Below are positions 9,498-21,334 of a stretch of DNA of 64,000 nt, in pieces. Every line of letters begins with the position of its first letter. The first letter of the stretch is position 1. Location of the stretch: contig OX637406.1 in NCBI GenBank assembly GCA_951799425.1, forward strand, positions 24,484,390 to 24,548,389, read 5' to 3'. Below the pieces are notes generated by a model. It worked only from the letters and a program-made list of their open reading frames with translations. It was not told the origin of the DNA and ran no database searches. The stretch comes from Ilex aquifolium (Eukaryota; Streptophyta; Magnoliopsida; Aquifoliales; Aquifoliaceae). The translations under genes and the position numbers were made by a program.

Positions 9498-12400
9498 ATG
9501 TCTGAGGGCACTCCTCACTATCAAAATTTGCCGGCAGAATCTTGTGAGTCTGTGAATCAGCCTGAACCAAATTCACCTAGATCACTAGCAGACTCTTGTG
9601 AGAGTAATATGGCAAATAATGAGAGAAACCGAGAAGTCCCTATGAGAGAGGAGGAAGTGCCTAACATTCGAACTTTGTGGGATTACTTAAATCCCACAAG
9701 AAATAGTGTCCCCTCTTGTTTTATATTTCCTGAAAATGTTCCCCTCTTTGCTGTAAAGCCAGGGACAGTGCAGTTATTACCCGTGTTTCATGGACTGGAT
9801 GCAGAAAATCCATATCTGCATATAAAAGATTTTGAGGAAGTATGTGGAACATTTCAAGACAATTCTGAACTATCCAAATTGAAACTTTTCCCTTTCTCTT
9901 TAAGGGATAAAGCTAAACAATGACTAAATTCTTTAAAAGCTTTTTCTATACCTAACTGGCAGGCATTGCAAAATGAATTTTTCAGAAAGTTTTTTCCTCT
10001 ACACCGCACAAATGCACTAAAAAGGTAAATCTTGAATTTTGCGGTTAAAGAAGGAGAAACTTTTTACCAAAGTTGGGAGAGATTCAAAGATATGCTCCAA
10101 TCCTGCCCACATCACGCTTTTAAGAATTGGACTTTTGTAGGATTTTTCTATGACTCATTACCCTCTAGACTACGTCAGTTTGTCGAAATGATGGCTCAAG
10201 GAGAATTTATGGTAAAAAGTTCCAGAGGAGGCATTCATTTTTTTTGACACCATATCTGACAGTTCTCAAGTGTGGGACTCAGCCTCTCCTACCACTGTAG
10301 AAGCCAGACCATCTACTTCCCAAGGAGTTAAGTATGTCTTGGGAGATGATGATGACTTGAGAGCAAAAATGTCTACGTTGTCTCGAAAGCTTGAAGCTTT
10401 AGAGATGAAGAAGGTCCATCAAGTTGATGTTAGCTCGTCCACAGAACAAGTGTGTGGAATATGTGCGCTAACAGGACAACCTACTGGGGAGTGTCCTACC
10501 ATCCCAGCATTCAAAGAGGTCTTGTTGGAACAAACAAATGTAGTTTCCAACTTCAACAAGCTTTACTCCAACCCATACTCTGAAACATATAATCCAGGGT
10601 GGCGGAACCACCTGAACTTCAGTTGGAGGAACACACAACCAATGCCCATGAACCAACAACAAGGTTCATACCCACCACCTCAAGGACCTCCCGCATATCA
10701 ACCATACCAACCACCACAAAAGAGGAGCCTTGAGGACACACTGAATCAGTTCATGCAAAGCAAAATGAACTATAACAATAATTCCACACAGGCTTTCACT
10801 TATTTCAAAACCCATACCACTCAATCTTTCGAGGATCTTAAAAGCCACATCCAAAAGTTGACCCAATCCATGGCCACACACGAAAAAGGAAAGTTCCCTG
10901 CCCAACCAAAGCAACCACAAGGCCAATTCCATGTGGGGAACCCTTCAACCACAGGAAACCCACAAGACCAAGCCCAAGTTGTCACTACACTAAGAATTGG
11001 CAAGGTGATTGACAAGACCATCAGAGACATGCTCATTCCAAAGCCAAAACCTGAGTCAATCCCAGTCAACTCATCATTTGAACCTGAACCAATTGAGACT
11101 GAACTTGAGGAAGAACCTGAGCCTATGATTGAACAAGAGTCAGAACCTTCTGAGGAAAGAGAGCCTTCGTGTTCCATTCCTGCTCCTTTTCCTCATAGAC
11201 TCAAAACCAAACAAAAGTTGAAAAATGAGCCTGAAATTTACGAGCTTTTTAAGCAAGTAAACATAAACATCCCACTTCTGAATGCAATCAAATAAGTTTC
11301 GTCTTATGCCAAGTTTCTAAAAGACTTGTGCACAATCAAGAGAAGCCAGAATGTCCAAAAAAGAGTTTTCCTAACAGAACAAGCCAGTGCCCTTCTTCAA
11401 CACAAAACCCTTCCAAAATACAAAGACCCAGGGTGTCCGACTGTGTCGTGTGTCGTTGGAAACTTCAGAATTGAGCAAGCACTGTTAGACCTTGGAGCCA
11501 GTGTTAATTTGCTACCCTAATCTGTCTACCTGTAGTTGGGTCTGGGTGAACCCACTTGTGTCACACTCCAGTTGGCCGACAGATCTGTCAAAACCCCTAG
11601 AGGCACTATTGAAGATGTACTTGTCCAAGTGGACAACTTTGTCTTCCCTGTTGATATTGTTCTGGATACTCAGCCAACAATACATTCGGAGAACCAAATT
11701 CCCGTCATTCTTGGTCTACCTTTCCTAGCAACTTCCAATGCACTAATCAATTGCAAGAATGGAGTCATGAAATTAACTTTTGGGAATATGACTCTCGAAC
11801 TGAACATTTTCAATATTGCTTAGCATCCAAAAGAAGACAAGGAAGAAGGGGAAATAAACTCCATTGAATCTTTGATACAGAAACATCTGAATGACACGTT
11901 CTGTGAGAACCCTACTGAATCTTCTCTACTAGAGTTCATCTCATCTGAAACAACAGATGATGGCCGAAATCCACAAAGTTGCCCAACTCATGCTGTTGAG
12001 ACATGGACCCCCAAATTCGAAGAGATTGCACCAAGTGGCACAATGTCACTCTCATCAAGTGTCAGGCCACCAAAGTCTGAATTGAAACCTCTCCCATCTG
12101 ACCTCAAATATGCATTTTTAGGAGAGGACGAGTCATACCCAGTGGTAATTTCATCTAAGCTCACAGACTTACAACAGTCTAAACTGATTGAAGTTCTTCA
12201 AAGCCATAAAAGCACCATTGGGTGGACCATCGTTGACTTGAAAGGTATAAGCCCGTTAATCTGCAATCATGCTATATACCTTGAAGAAGGTTCAAAACCT
12301 TCTCGTCAAATGCAGCGACGACTAAACCCTCACATGAAGGAAGTTATGAGAACTGAGGTACTCAGGCTCTTAGATGTAGGGATAATCTTCCCCATTTCTG

Positions 12401-13769
12401 ATAGCAAGTGGGTTAGTCCAACCCAAGTTGTGCCCAAAAAGTCTGGGGTCATAGTGGTAAAAAATGATGCAACTGAACTAGTACCAACTCGAGTCGTCAC
12501 AAGATGGCGAATGTGTATTGACTATCGAAAACTCAATTTGGTCACTAGAAAATATCAGTTTCCTCTTCCATTTCTTGACCAAGTTCTAGAGAGAATTACA
12601 GGCCATGCATTCTACTGTTTCCTAGATGGATATTCTGGGTACAATCAAATTGAGATAGCACTAGATGATCAGGAGAAAACAACCTTCACATGCCCCTTTG
12701 GCACCTTTGCATTCAAAAGGATGCCATTTGGACTTTGTAACGCTCCTGCAACATTCCAAAGATGTATGCTAAGCTTGTTCAGTGACATGGTTGAAATTTT
12801 TTTGGAAGTATTTATGGATGACTTCTCTGTATATGGTGATTCCTTTGATTTATGTCTGACCAATCTAGAGAAAGTGCTAAACAGATGTAAGGAAGCCAAT
12901 CTAGTGCTAAATTGGGAAAAATGCCATTTCATGGTAACGCAAGGCATTGTCCTTGGTCACATTGTGTCGTCTGAGGGCATGAAAGTTGACAAGGCAAAAA
13001 TAGATCTGTAAAGGATGTCTGGTCATTCCTAGGGCACACAGGTTTTTACAGGAGATTCATAAAAGATTTCAGTACCATAGCCAAACCCATGTGTCATCTT
13101 CTGAGTCAGGACGTAATTTTTGTGTGGAATAAAACAGGTCAGGAAGCTTTTGAAAAGCTTAAAGGTATGTTAATTTCTGCTCCAATAATGCAACCCCCTG
13201 ACTGGACTTTTCCCTTTGAACTAATGTGTGATGCAAGTAATTATGCTGTAGGTGCTGTATTGGGACAAAGGAAAGATAAGAAACCCCATGTGATTTACTA
13301 TGTAAGCAAAACTTTGAATGATGCTCAAATGAATTATTCAATTACTGAAAAAGAATTGCTTGCTGTAGTTTTTGCTTTGGAAAAATTCCATTCTTGTCTT
13401 GTTGGTTCTTCTGTTACTGTATTCACTGACCATGCAGCCCTAAAATTCTTGCTCACAAAGAAGGACGCCAAGACAAGACTCTTGAGATGGATACTCTTGC
13501 TCCAAGAGCTTGATCTTGTCATCAAAGACAAGAAAGGTGTCGAGAATGTGGTGGCAGATCATCTGTCCAGATTAACGTATGAATTTCATGAAAATGGATT
13601 ACCAATCAATGAGAAATTTCCCGATGAACAACTGTTCATAATTGATAAGACACCATGGTACGCTGATATTGCTAACTTCCTAGCTACTGGTACACTCCCT
13701 CCATCCTTTACCATGATGGACAAAAAGAAATTTCTGAGGGAGGTTCGTAACTTCTTTTGGGAGGATCCC
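9498..13769 (+). pseudogene. Element B: gag-pol polyprotein, 5' part, decayed
   Basis: The start MSEGTPHY at 9498 leads into a Retrotrans_gag-type region (LKLFPFSLRDKAK; FKDMLQSCPHHAF). The zinc knuckle near 10450 reads CGICALTGQPTGEC, with Gln where the CCHC His belongs. The protease motif [12 protein letters not shown] is near 11488-11517. RT follows, with CIDYRKLN near 12517 and FMDDFSVYG near 12812. RNase H ([15 protein letters not shown]) is near 13225. In-frame stops lie at about 9921, 10026, 11293, 11518 and 11821, with a frameshift near 10220 and a loss of about 40 bases near 13008 that removes the post-RT linker. Reading is cut at 13769 by element C and resumes at 21335. Compared with the intact E protein the layout is identical. 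Confidence 0.93.
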
Positions 13770-15427
13770 TGTAATACCCCGTTCCATTTTGGCAAGGAAC
13801 TAGTTAGGGAATATTATCTTGAAAGAAATAAGAAAAATGTTAAAGAAGAATTTAGAGTAGTCTAAAAGAATCTAGAATATTGGAGAAGTTTCTAGAAAAA
13901 TCTAGAATATTCTAGAAGAATCTAGAATATTGGAGAAGTTTCTAGAAAGTTCTAGAAGATTCTAGAAAGTTCAAGAATAGCCTAGAATAGTCTAGAACAC
14001 TCTAGAGAAGTCTAGAATATTTTAGAAGGTTCTAGAGGGATTTAGAATATTCCGGAAAGTTCCAGAACGGCTTAGAAGGTTGGAGAAGACTTTAGAATAT
14101 AATAGATGAATCTAGATACTTGTGGAATTGCCATGTGCAAAACAAGCTTGAAACCTAGAAAGATCTAGGAGAGGTGAGATGGTAGAATATTCTAGGGAAT
14201 CTCCCTAAAAATGTCACATGTCAATATTCTCTAGAATAATATTAGGATGCCAGTAAATAGGGCATTTGGGGATTGGATTAAGTATACAAGTGCACAAGTA
14301 GTCTTCCACTTTCAAGAACGAATAGAGAATGAGAGAGAGAGAGAGAGATGGAAGGTTGGATACTTCATCTAAGAAGAAACGAAACCGTGGAAGAACAATG
14401 TATGGGATCGGCAACATCTCACTCTACTTCGGGTGACAAAGCATTTCCTTTGGACTAGAGGTGAGTGGTTTGGCATGCTACATATTTTCGAAAATTCCCC
14501 GTATTCCTAAACATTTTAAAAACAATACATCATGCTTGTTCATTACTACCTTTACAAAATGTTTTACTAAGTGTCTAAATACTTGTGGCATATGATTCTC
14601 CTTACTTTCATGAATTCTTTTGTGAAGTATTGTGACTCAATCACTTGTTTATATGGTGAGACTTTGTGATAGTGAATGGGACCATGATTGAAAGTCCAGG
14701 GAAATTATTCCTCTGTGTGCGGGAACAGACCCGGGAGAGGCTGTGGTGACCCTAGTGCTCAACGGTTGAAGGAACAGTGCCTGGTGCGTCCTGGTGACGT
14801 TCACCGGATTGTCTTAGGGAACAGTTCCCGGGCACTAACCCGTGGTGACCCTAAGAACGATGTTGGATCCAACCCTGAGATTTATTCTGACATTTGGTAT
14901 TTGGTTCCCATCGATTATTGGATATCGTAGAGTCTCCACCATTATGATATGATTCACCATTGTGGTATGATTTCTTGTTGAAATCCAATTGTGTTATTCT
15001 TGAGAAATTGATTATCTTGATGAAATTATTTTTCCAAATCTTTGATTTACATGTCGTATGCCAAATATGTTTTTCAGACACTTTGAATATGCATGCCTTT
15101 CCATTCACTGGGCTTTTTAGCACATGTTTTCGAAATAAAATTTTTCAGGTAAATGGTTGGAGTGTCAATAGCGGACTCAGGGAATTGATTGGGGACTAAT
15201 AGTGTTGTGACCTCCGTAGCGTATATCGTATAGTCATCTTTACTTGTTTGGATAATTGGGGCAAACAAGTTTAGGTATGTTGACTTTGACATATTGACAT
15301 GAGATCAATTTAGTGTGAATGTTGTTTTCCACTCCTATATTATTAGTTTATTGTTAGGCTTACATGTTCCATAGGTTATAGATCTATGGTTCACGACCGG
15401 TCATGCCCTTGGAGTTGGGGTGTGACA
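13770..15427 (+). mobile_element. Element C: 5' LTR
   Basis: It is 1658 bases, TGTAATACCCC to GTTGGGGTGTGACA. It holds the 10-bp periodic TTCTAGAA array (about 13841-14106) and a GA repeat near 14330-14348. Where the 3' LTR has TATAAATAG (20114-20122), this copy reads CAGTAAATAG near 14251, so its TATA box is lost. The first 95 bases continue the B reading frame by chance only. Confidence 0.93.
13841..14106 (+). repeat. Element C 5' LTR: 10-bp periodic TTCTAGAA array (heat-shock-element-like)
   Basis: About 26 consecutive 10-base units follow the pattern TCTAGAANNT, with TTCTAGAA as the palindromic core. GAATATTCTAGAA at 13905-13917 is a perfect three-unit heat-shock element (GAA nn TTC nn GAA). 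Because units repeat every 10 bases, most of the tract reads as alternating GAA/TTC pentamers. It sits in U3, upstream of the TATA position. Heat-shock-factor binding is a prediction from the motif. Confidence 0.88.
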
Positions 15428-15431
15428 AGAG

Positions 15432-15449
15432 TGGTCTCAGAGCCTAGGT
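15432..15449 (+). promoter_or_regulatory. Element C: primer binding site, initiator tRNA-Met type
   Basis: TGGTCTCAGAGCC starts four bases after the LTR end. It matches the chromovirus primer site TGGTATCAGAGCC except for one A-to-C change. Confidence 0.82.
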
Positions 15450-18400
15450 TGCGACACACATCTGGGCATTTATAGCCGTGTCATCTTTATAGAGGAGGTA
15501 AAGGTTCCCAGAGTCCTTTTGGTCATATAAGTTGGAAAAAGTACACTTGATGGTGTGGAGTGAAGATGTTACGAGATAATATGCTTATTCGAGTGTTAAG
15601 GACGAGCATTGCTCCTGGCATCCAATAGAGCCTTTTCTCCTAAGTACCGATGCAACAAAGTGCACTAGTTCTTTATGATGATGTTTTAGAGAAAACGGTT
15701 TTGGGATGATTCTTGAGTTTCAAACTTTGACCTTCTAGTATAATGATTCACTAAAGTTGAGATTGGTAGATTGCTTAAAGGAACAATTGGTGATGATTGA
15801 CCATGCTTACTTTTGAGGACCTTAGACGATACATATGGTGATTTTGAAGTCAAGATAACATCATATAATATTCTCTATGGTTTTAATAGAGTATGTTGTT
15901 GGACGAAACAAGAAATGGGGTGACCTTATGTGGGTAGATTTTTTTAAAGTAAACAAATGGGGAGTTACTAGTTCATTTTAATGGCTATACTTATATTTGG
16001 GAAAAATTGATTTTGTGGTTGGGTATCTATTATGCAATCTATGGTGTTTGGAAGAGTCGGATATTTTCACGTAAAAGTATTTATTAGTCTCATTTAGTGT
16101 CCTGGTGTAAGTACGTCACCGTGAAGGGCTAAGTAGATCACGGTTTTTGCGTAACACCAAAACTTCAGAATTTACTGTCATGGCCAATGGAATGGAATAA
16201 TGATCTGTAGAGTTGTAAAAGTTGGTAATCTAAAAGATTGAGAATAGTTGCATATGATATGGTCAATGGTGATAATCCAAAGGACGGATGTTAGTAAATA
16301 GATGAAGTAGTGAAAGGTGATAATCCCAAATAGTGAAAGACAGTTATAGAGAAAAGGTGATAATACAAATGTTGAAGGATAGTAATAGATGCAGAGGTAA
16401 AGGGAGATGGTTTAAATTATTGAGGACAATAATTGATAAAGTGATGATAATCCAAATGGTGGAAGATAGTGATAGATGATATAAATGATGGTGATACTCG
16501 ACTTTTAAAAATTTTGTTGATTTATTGGAGTTTTTCTTATGGTTAAGAAGGTGACTCAACTATTGAAGGTAATACCTTCAGTGACTATCCTTAGATTTGA
16601 TTGAAGTCATTATGAAGACTAGACTATTCAATCAAATGATGATTTGTGGCTGTACAACATCATTTAGGATGATAAGATTGGTAAACATTTTCAATATCTA
16701 GAGTGTTATCATGAAGGATGTGGTGCTATACATAAATTTAGGAATGGATCAAACAAGTCATTTGGACGTTATTGAGTAATGTGTATTAAATTAGTAAAAT
16801 TGATCAAAAGTTTGTATTGTAATCCCTTGCATTTGGAAATTGACCTATAGATATGAGATCAAGGGGATAGGTTTAGTCAATGAAGTCCAATCGTTAGAGC
16901 TTTGGGTACTTGGCTAAGTATGGGATTAATGGTGGTTCTTTGACCATTAGAGTAATTCTTTATTTGGTTAATGAGTTTGGTTGATTCTGACCCATTACAA
17001 ATGAGTGAGTTCTTTTATGGTGAGCTTGGAATGCATAAGAGATAACTTTGCGGAGTTGTTCTTGATTCTTGATGAAGAATGACAGTGAGGTGAAAAATAG
17101 AATTTTCTTCTGGATAACATTTACTATCAAGATAGGTGTGAAGAGAAAATTCCTATTTGATTGATATAAAGAAGAATCAAGCCTAGAGGTATCCAAATTA
17201 GTGTTATTCATGGAGACTTGTTGGTATAACTTAAGGATGTGATGTTTGACTTGGTTGAGGAGTTTGGCTAATTCTCTTCATTTACAGATTTGAGTGGAAA
17301 TTTTTGTAAGGTTGGGTTTATACTCTAAGAAGATAACTTTTTAGATTTGCTTTTCATTCTTGAAGACGAGTGGTAGTAAGATGTCACAAGGAGTTTCACT
17401 TCGGGAAGACTTATTGAGATTGAACTATATTATAGTTAGGCATTTATAGAAAATTTGATAGTTATGAAGTAAAAAGGTAACAATATGGATTATTTCCATA
17501 GGATTGGTGGATGAATTTGAGTATGTGGATGAAAAGTTTGATTTGTTCATGAGTTTTTTTTGTAGGCTTGATTAATAGCAAGTCGGCACAGTATAGTTTT
17601 TTATCAGGTGCTAGTGAAGAAAGTCATACTTATGAATAAAATATGGAAACTTGGAATTTTCTGATGTTATTGTTGGATCACCGAGAAATCAAAAGTTTAA
17701 GATACATTGTTCTATCTTAAATTGATGGTTTTGTGGTACATTTGGAAAAGTGATATTTTAAGAGTAAAAGAGCGATTTAATGGCCGATCTTTGATTATCC
17801 TAAGTTACTAGAATTTTATTTTAGAGAGATTCATAGTAATTGGAGGAAAATAATACGTTGATTCTTACTAGTATAAAATGAATATCATTTTCTTTTGGAA
17901 ATATTTGAGTGATTGTGATAGGTGTTAAATTATCAGATTATAGAAGAACTTCTTAATTGGTTGGGTCATAAGGTTTGAATAGACAAGCAATGGAGCAAAC
18001 TTCAGAGTCTATATTGTAATTGGTTATCTTTAGAGATTAATGTATTGATTTGACCTAATAATTCGATTAATGTAATCAAAATTTGGATCCTCTAAGATGA
18101 CTACGGTAACTTAGGATGATATTGGTGATTTTGGTTATTTCTTTCTGAATTCTAAGCTCTGTAAGAGGAACAAGTCTTGTGGTAATGTCAAATGTTAGGG
18201 TGGAGGTCCTAAGTCTCTAGAGTTGATCTTTTAAACCCGCTTCAAGTAATGATGATTAATTAATCAATCCTGGGGAAACAGTTATTAAATTAGCTCACAT
18301 AGCTACAATTGCATAAATATTAATATTCTGACAGCGTGCACATCAAAAGTTGCAAAGATGGACTACTTAATTTCAATAAGAGGAGAAAAGATATTATAAA

Positions 18401-19578
18401 TTTTGAAGAATAAAAGAATTTTTAAGGAAGAGAGATTTTGGGTACGACTGATCATTGTGGAAGTTGCCTGGGAGAGAGATATGGATCAAGTTTTATACAT
18501 AAATGAGTTGGTAAAGGAAGAGAACAACTTTAATGGGAGACAATCGAAGAAAGAGATATATGTAATGGTTAATTATCAATTTCTTCTTCTTCATCAGATA
18601 AGTTTGCTTTTCTGAGGTGCATAAGAATTATTAGGTTACTCATGGATGAGTTTGATGTGTGAGGCTTAGGGTAGACAATAAAATAATGGATTGGAAGCCA
18701 TGAGTTATTATGTGATATGGCGAGGTGCTTCATCTTAACGATATATTCTAAAGGTAATAAGTGGGGACTAGTAACACTATCATGAGAGTTTGGGAAAGAG
18801 AGAATATAAAAATGATTAAGAACAAATTGTGAACCTTAGTTCTAGACATCCTTGACATATAATGTTGCTTCCAAAAGGTGTTATCATTAACGTGGTCAAA
18901 TCCATTCTACTTTGGTTTTCCCACGGTTGCCTTGAGTTTTATGGAGTAACCATTTAACCTCAGAAACTACCCATGCCTTAATTCTTTAATGTGTGAAATG
19001 GGCACTATTTTTAATCAAGTTTTGGTTCTATAATGTCAATTTAAAGAGCTTGGTGGAGTGAAGGCTTAGATAACTTATCAAAATCAACGATGAAACTTGA
19101 CAAGATTGCGGAACTGGATGGTTTTGCTTTGAGTTTGATCGGCTAGTTATGGAATGAGAAGTGATAATAATTTGGTTATTGGATTTTACAATGCTTTGAG
19201 AGGTTATTCAATTCAAAGAAAGGTCAAGTCTAGTAGCATTAGATGCTTCAGAGTCCCAAATAGAGTTGGTGTGCCAGTCTATTGAGAGGCTCTATCACCT
19301 CCACTAGCTGCGGGTGTAACATATTCCATGTATTTATGTTAAGTGAGAATATTTATAGCTTATTGAACGTGATTTACAATGAACCATTCTATGTTCATAG
19401 TGGCTTGACCTAAGAGCAGCAACAATACTGGCTCAGGACAAAAGGCAAAACAATTGGTTAACTGGTTACAAAGAATCATGCAGTTGAGGCCATTTTTTTG
19501 CAAAGGGGCAAATGCATCAGGAATACCACACTTAATCGATTGAGATAACTAGCATAATTTCGAGGACGAAATTATTTT
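15450..19578 (+). other. Element C: internal region without a gene
   Basis: There is no frame longer than about 80 codons that resembles a protein I recognise. The plus strand is strongly poor in C; for instance 16381-16440 has 2 C against about 16 G. Two stretches near 17050-17110 and 17340-17400 look like diverged copies of one another (TTGATTCTTGATGAAGAATGACAG versus TTCATTCTTGAAGACGAGTGGTAG in pieces). It could be a decayed pol or true non-coding LARD filler. Confidence 0.6.
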
Positions 19579-19591
19579 AAGGGGGGAAGAA
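19579..19591 (+). promoter_or_regulatory. Element C: 3' polypurine tract
   Basis: AAGGGGGGAAGAA directly precedes the 3' LTR start TGTAATACC at 19592 and follows CGAGGACGAAATTATTTT. Confidence 0.85.
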
Positions 19592-20189
19592 TGTAATACC
19601 CCGTTCCATTTTGGCAAGGAACTAGTTATGGAATATTATCTTAAAAGAAATAAGAAAAATGTTAAAGAAGAATTTAGAATAGTCTAAAAGAATCTAGAAT
19701 ATTGGAGAAGTTTCTAGAAAAATCTAGAATATTCTAGAAGAATCTAGAATATTCTAGAAGAATCTAGAATATTGGAAAAGTTTCTAGAAAGTTCTAGAAG
19801 ATTCTAGAAAGTTCAAGAATAGTCTAGAATAGTCTAGAACACTCTAGAGAAGTCTAGAATATTTTAGAAGGTTCTAGGAAATACTAGAAGGTTCTAGAGG
19901 AATTTAGAATATTCCGGAAAGTTCTGGAACGACTTAGAAGGTTGGAGAAGACTTTAGAATATAATAGATGAATCTAGATACTTGTGGAATTGCCATGTGT
20001 AAAATGAGCTTGAAACCTAGAAAGATATAGGAGAGGGAAGATGGTAGAATATTCTAGGGAATCTCCCTAAAATTGTCACATGTCAATATTCTCTAGAATA
20101 ATCCTAGGATGCCTATAAATAGGGCATTTAGGGATTGGATTAAATATACAAGTGCACAAGTAGTCTTCCACTTTCAAGAATGAATAGAG

Positions 20190-20236
<47 letters not shown>

Positions 20237-21334
20237 AGGTTGGATACTTCATCTAAGAAGAAACGAAACCGTGGAAGAACAATAGATGGGATCGGCAACA
20301 TCTCACTCTACTTCGGGTGACAAAGCATTTCCTTTGGACTAGAGGTGAGTGGTTTGGCATACTACATATTTTCAAAAATTCCCCGTATTCCTAAACATTT
20401 TAAAAACAATACATCATGCCTGTTCATTACTACCTTTACAAAATGTTTTACAAAGTGTCTAAATACTTGTGGCATACGATTCTCCTTACTTTGATGAATT
20501 CTTTTGTGAAGTATTGTGACTCAATCACTTGTTTATATGGTGAGACTTTGTGATAGTGAATGGGACCATGATTGAAAGTCCAGGGAAATTATTCCTCTGT
20601 GTGCGGGCGACTGTGGCTACTAGGGAACAGACCCGGGAGAGGCTGTGGTGACCCTAGTGCTCAACGGTTGAAGGAACAGTGCCTGGTGCATCCTGGTGAC
20701 CTTCACCGGATCGTCTTAGGGAATAGTTCCCGGGCACTAACCCGTGGTGACCCTAAGAACGATGCTGGATCCAACCCTGAGATTTATTCTGACATTTGGT
20801 ATTTGGTTCCCATCGATTATTGGATATCGTAGGGTCTCCACCATTATGATATGATATGATTCACCATTGTGGTATGATTTCTTGTTGAAATCTAATTGTG
20901 TTATTCTTGAGAAATTGATTATCTTGATGAAGTTATTTTTCCAAATCTTTGATTTACATGTTGTATGCCAAATATGTTTTTCAGCCACTTTGAATATGCA
21001 TGCCTTTCCATTCACTGGGCTTTTTAGCTCATGTTATCAAAATAAAAATTTTCAGGTAAATGATTGGAGTGTCAATAGCGGACTCAGGGAATTGATTGGG
21101 GACTAATAGTGTTGTGACCTCCGTAGCGTATATCGTATAGCCATCTTTACTTGTTTGGATAATTGGGGCAAACAAGTTTAGGTATGTTGACTTTGACATA
21201 TTGACTTGAGATCAATTTAGTGTTAATGTTGTTTTCCACTCCTATATTATTAGTTTATTGTTAGGCTTACGTGTTCCATAGGTTATAGATCTATGGTTCA
21301 CGGCCGATCATGCCCTTGGAGTTGGGGCGTGACA
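19592..21334 (+). mobile_element. Element C: 3' LTR
   Basis: It is 1743 bases, 85 longer than the 5' copy. Differences include two 20-base additions in the TTCTAGAA array, a longer GA run (20192-20231) and a short extra segment near 20608-20625. The TATA box TATAAATAG is intact at 20114-20122. The TTCTAGAA array spans about 19663-19970 with roughly 30 ten-base units, and perfect GAATATTCTAGAA sites lie at 19727-19739 and 19747-19759. Confidence 0.93.

Larger units (their letters stand above)
13770..21334 (+). mobile_element. Element C: non-coding Tekay/Del-like LTR element inserted in B pol
   Basis: It is bounded by a perfect ATCCC duplication (13765-13769 and 21335-21339) and has TG...CA ends. 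LTRs are 13770-15427 and 19592-21334. There is a tRNA-Met-type primer site and a purine tract. The 4.16-kb internal region has no long reading frame, so this is a LARD-like passive element or a very old copy. The start TGTAATACCCC and the CGAGGACGAA...AAGGGGGGA end before the 3' LTR are typical of the Tekay/Del chromovirus branch. The lineage call rests on those ends only. Confidence 0.92.

Noticed and set aside
17161-17240. Possible RT remnant in C (IKEE-like codons)
   Set aside because: Only a few codons fit and no neighbouring RT motif supports it.
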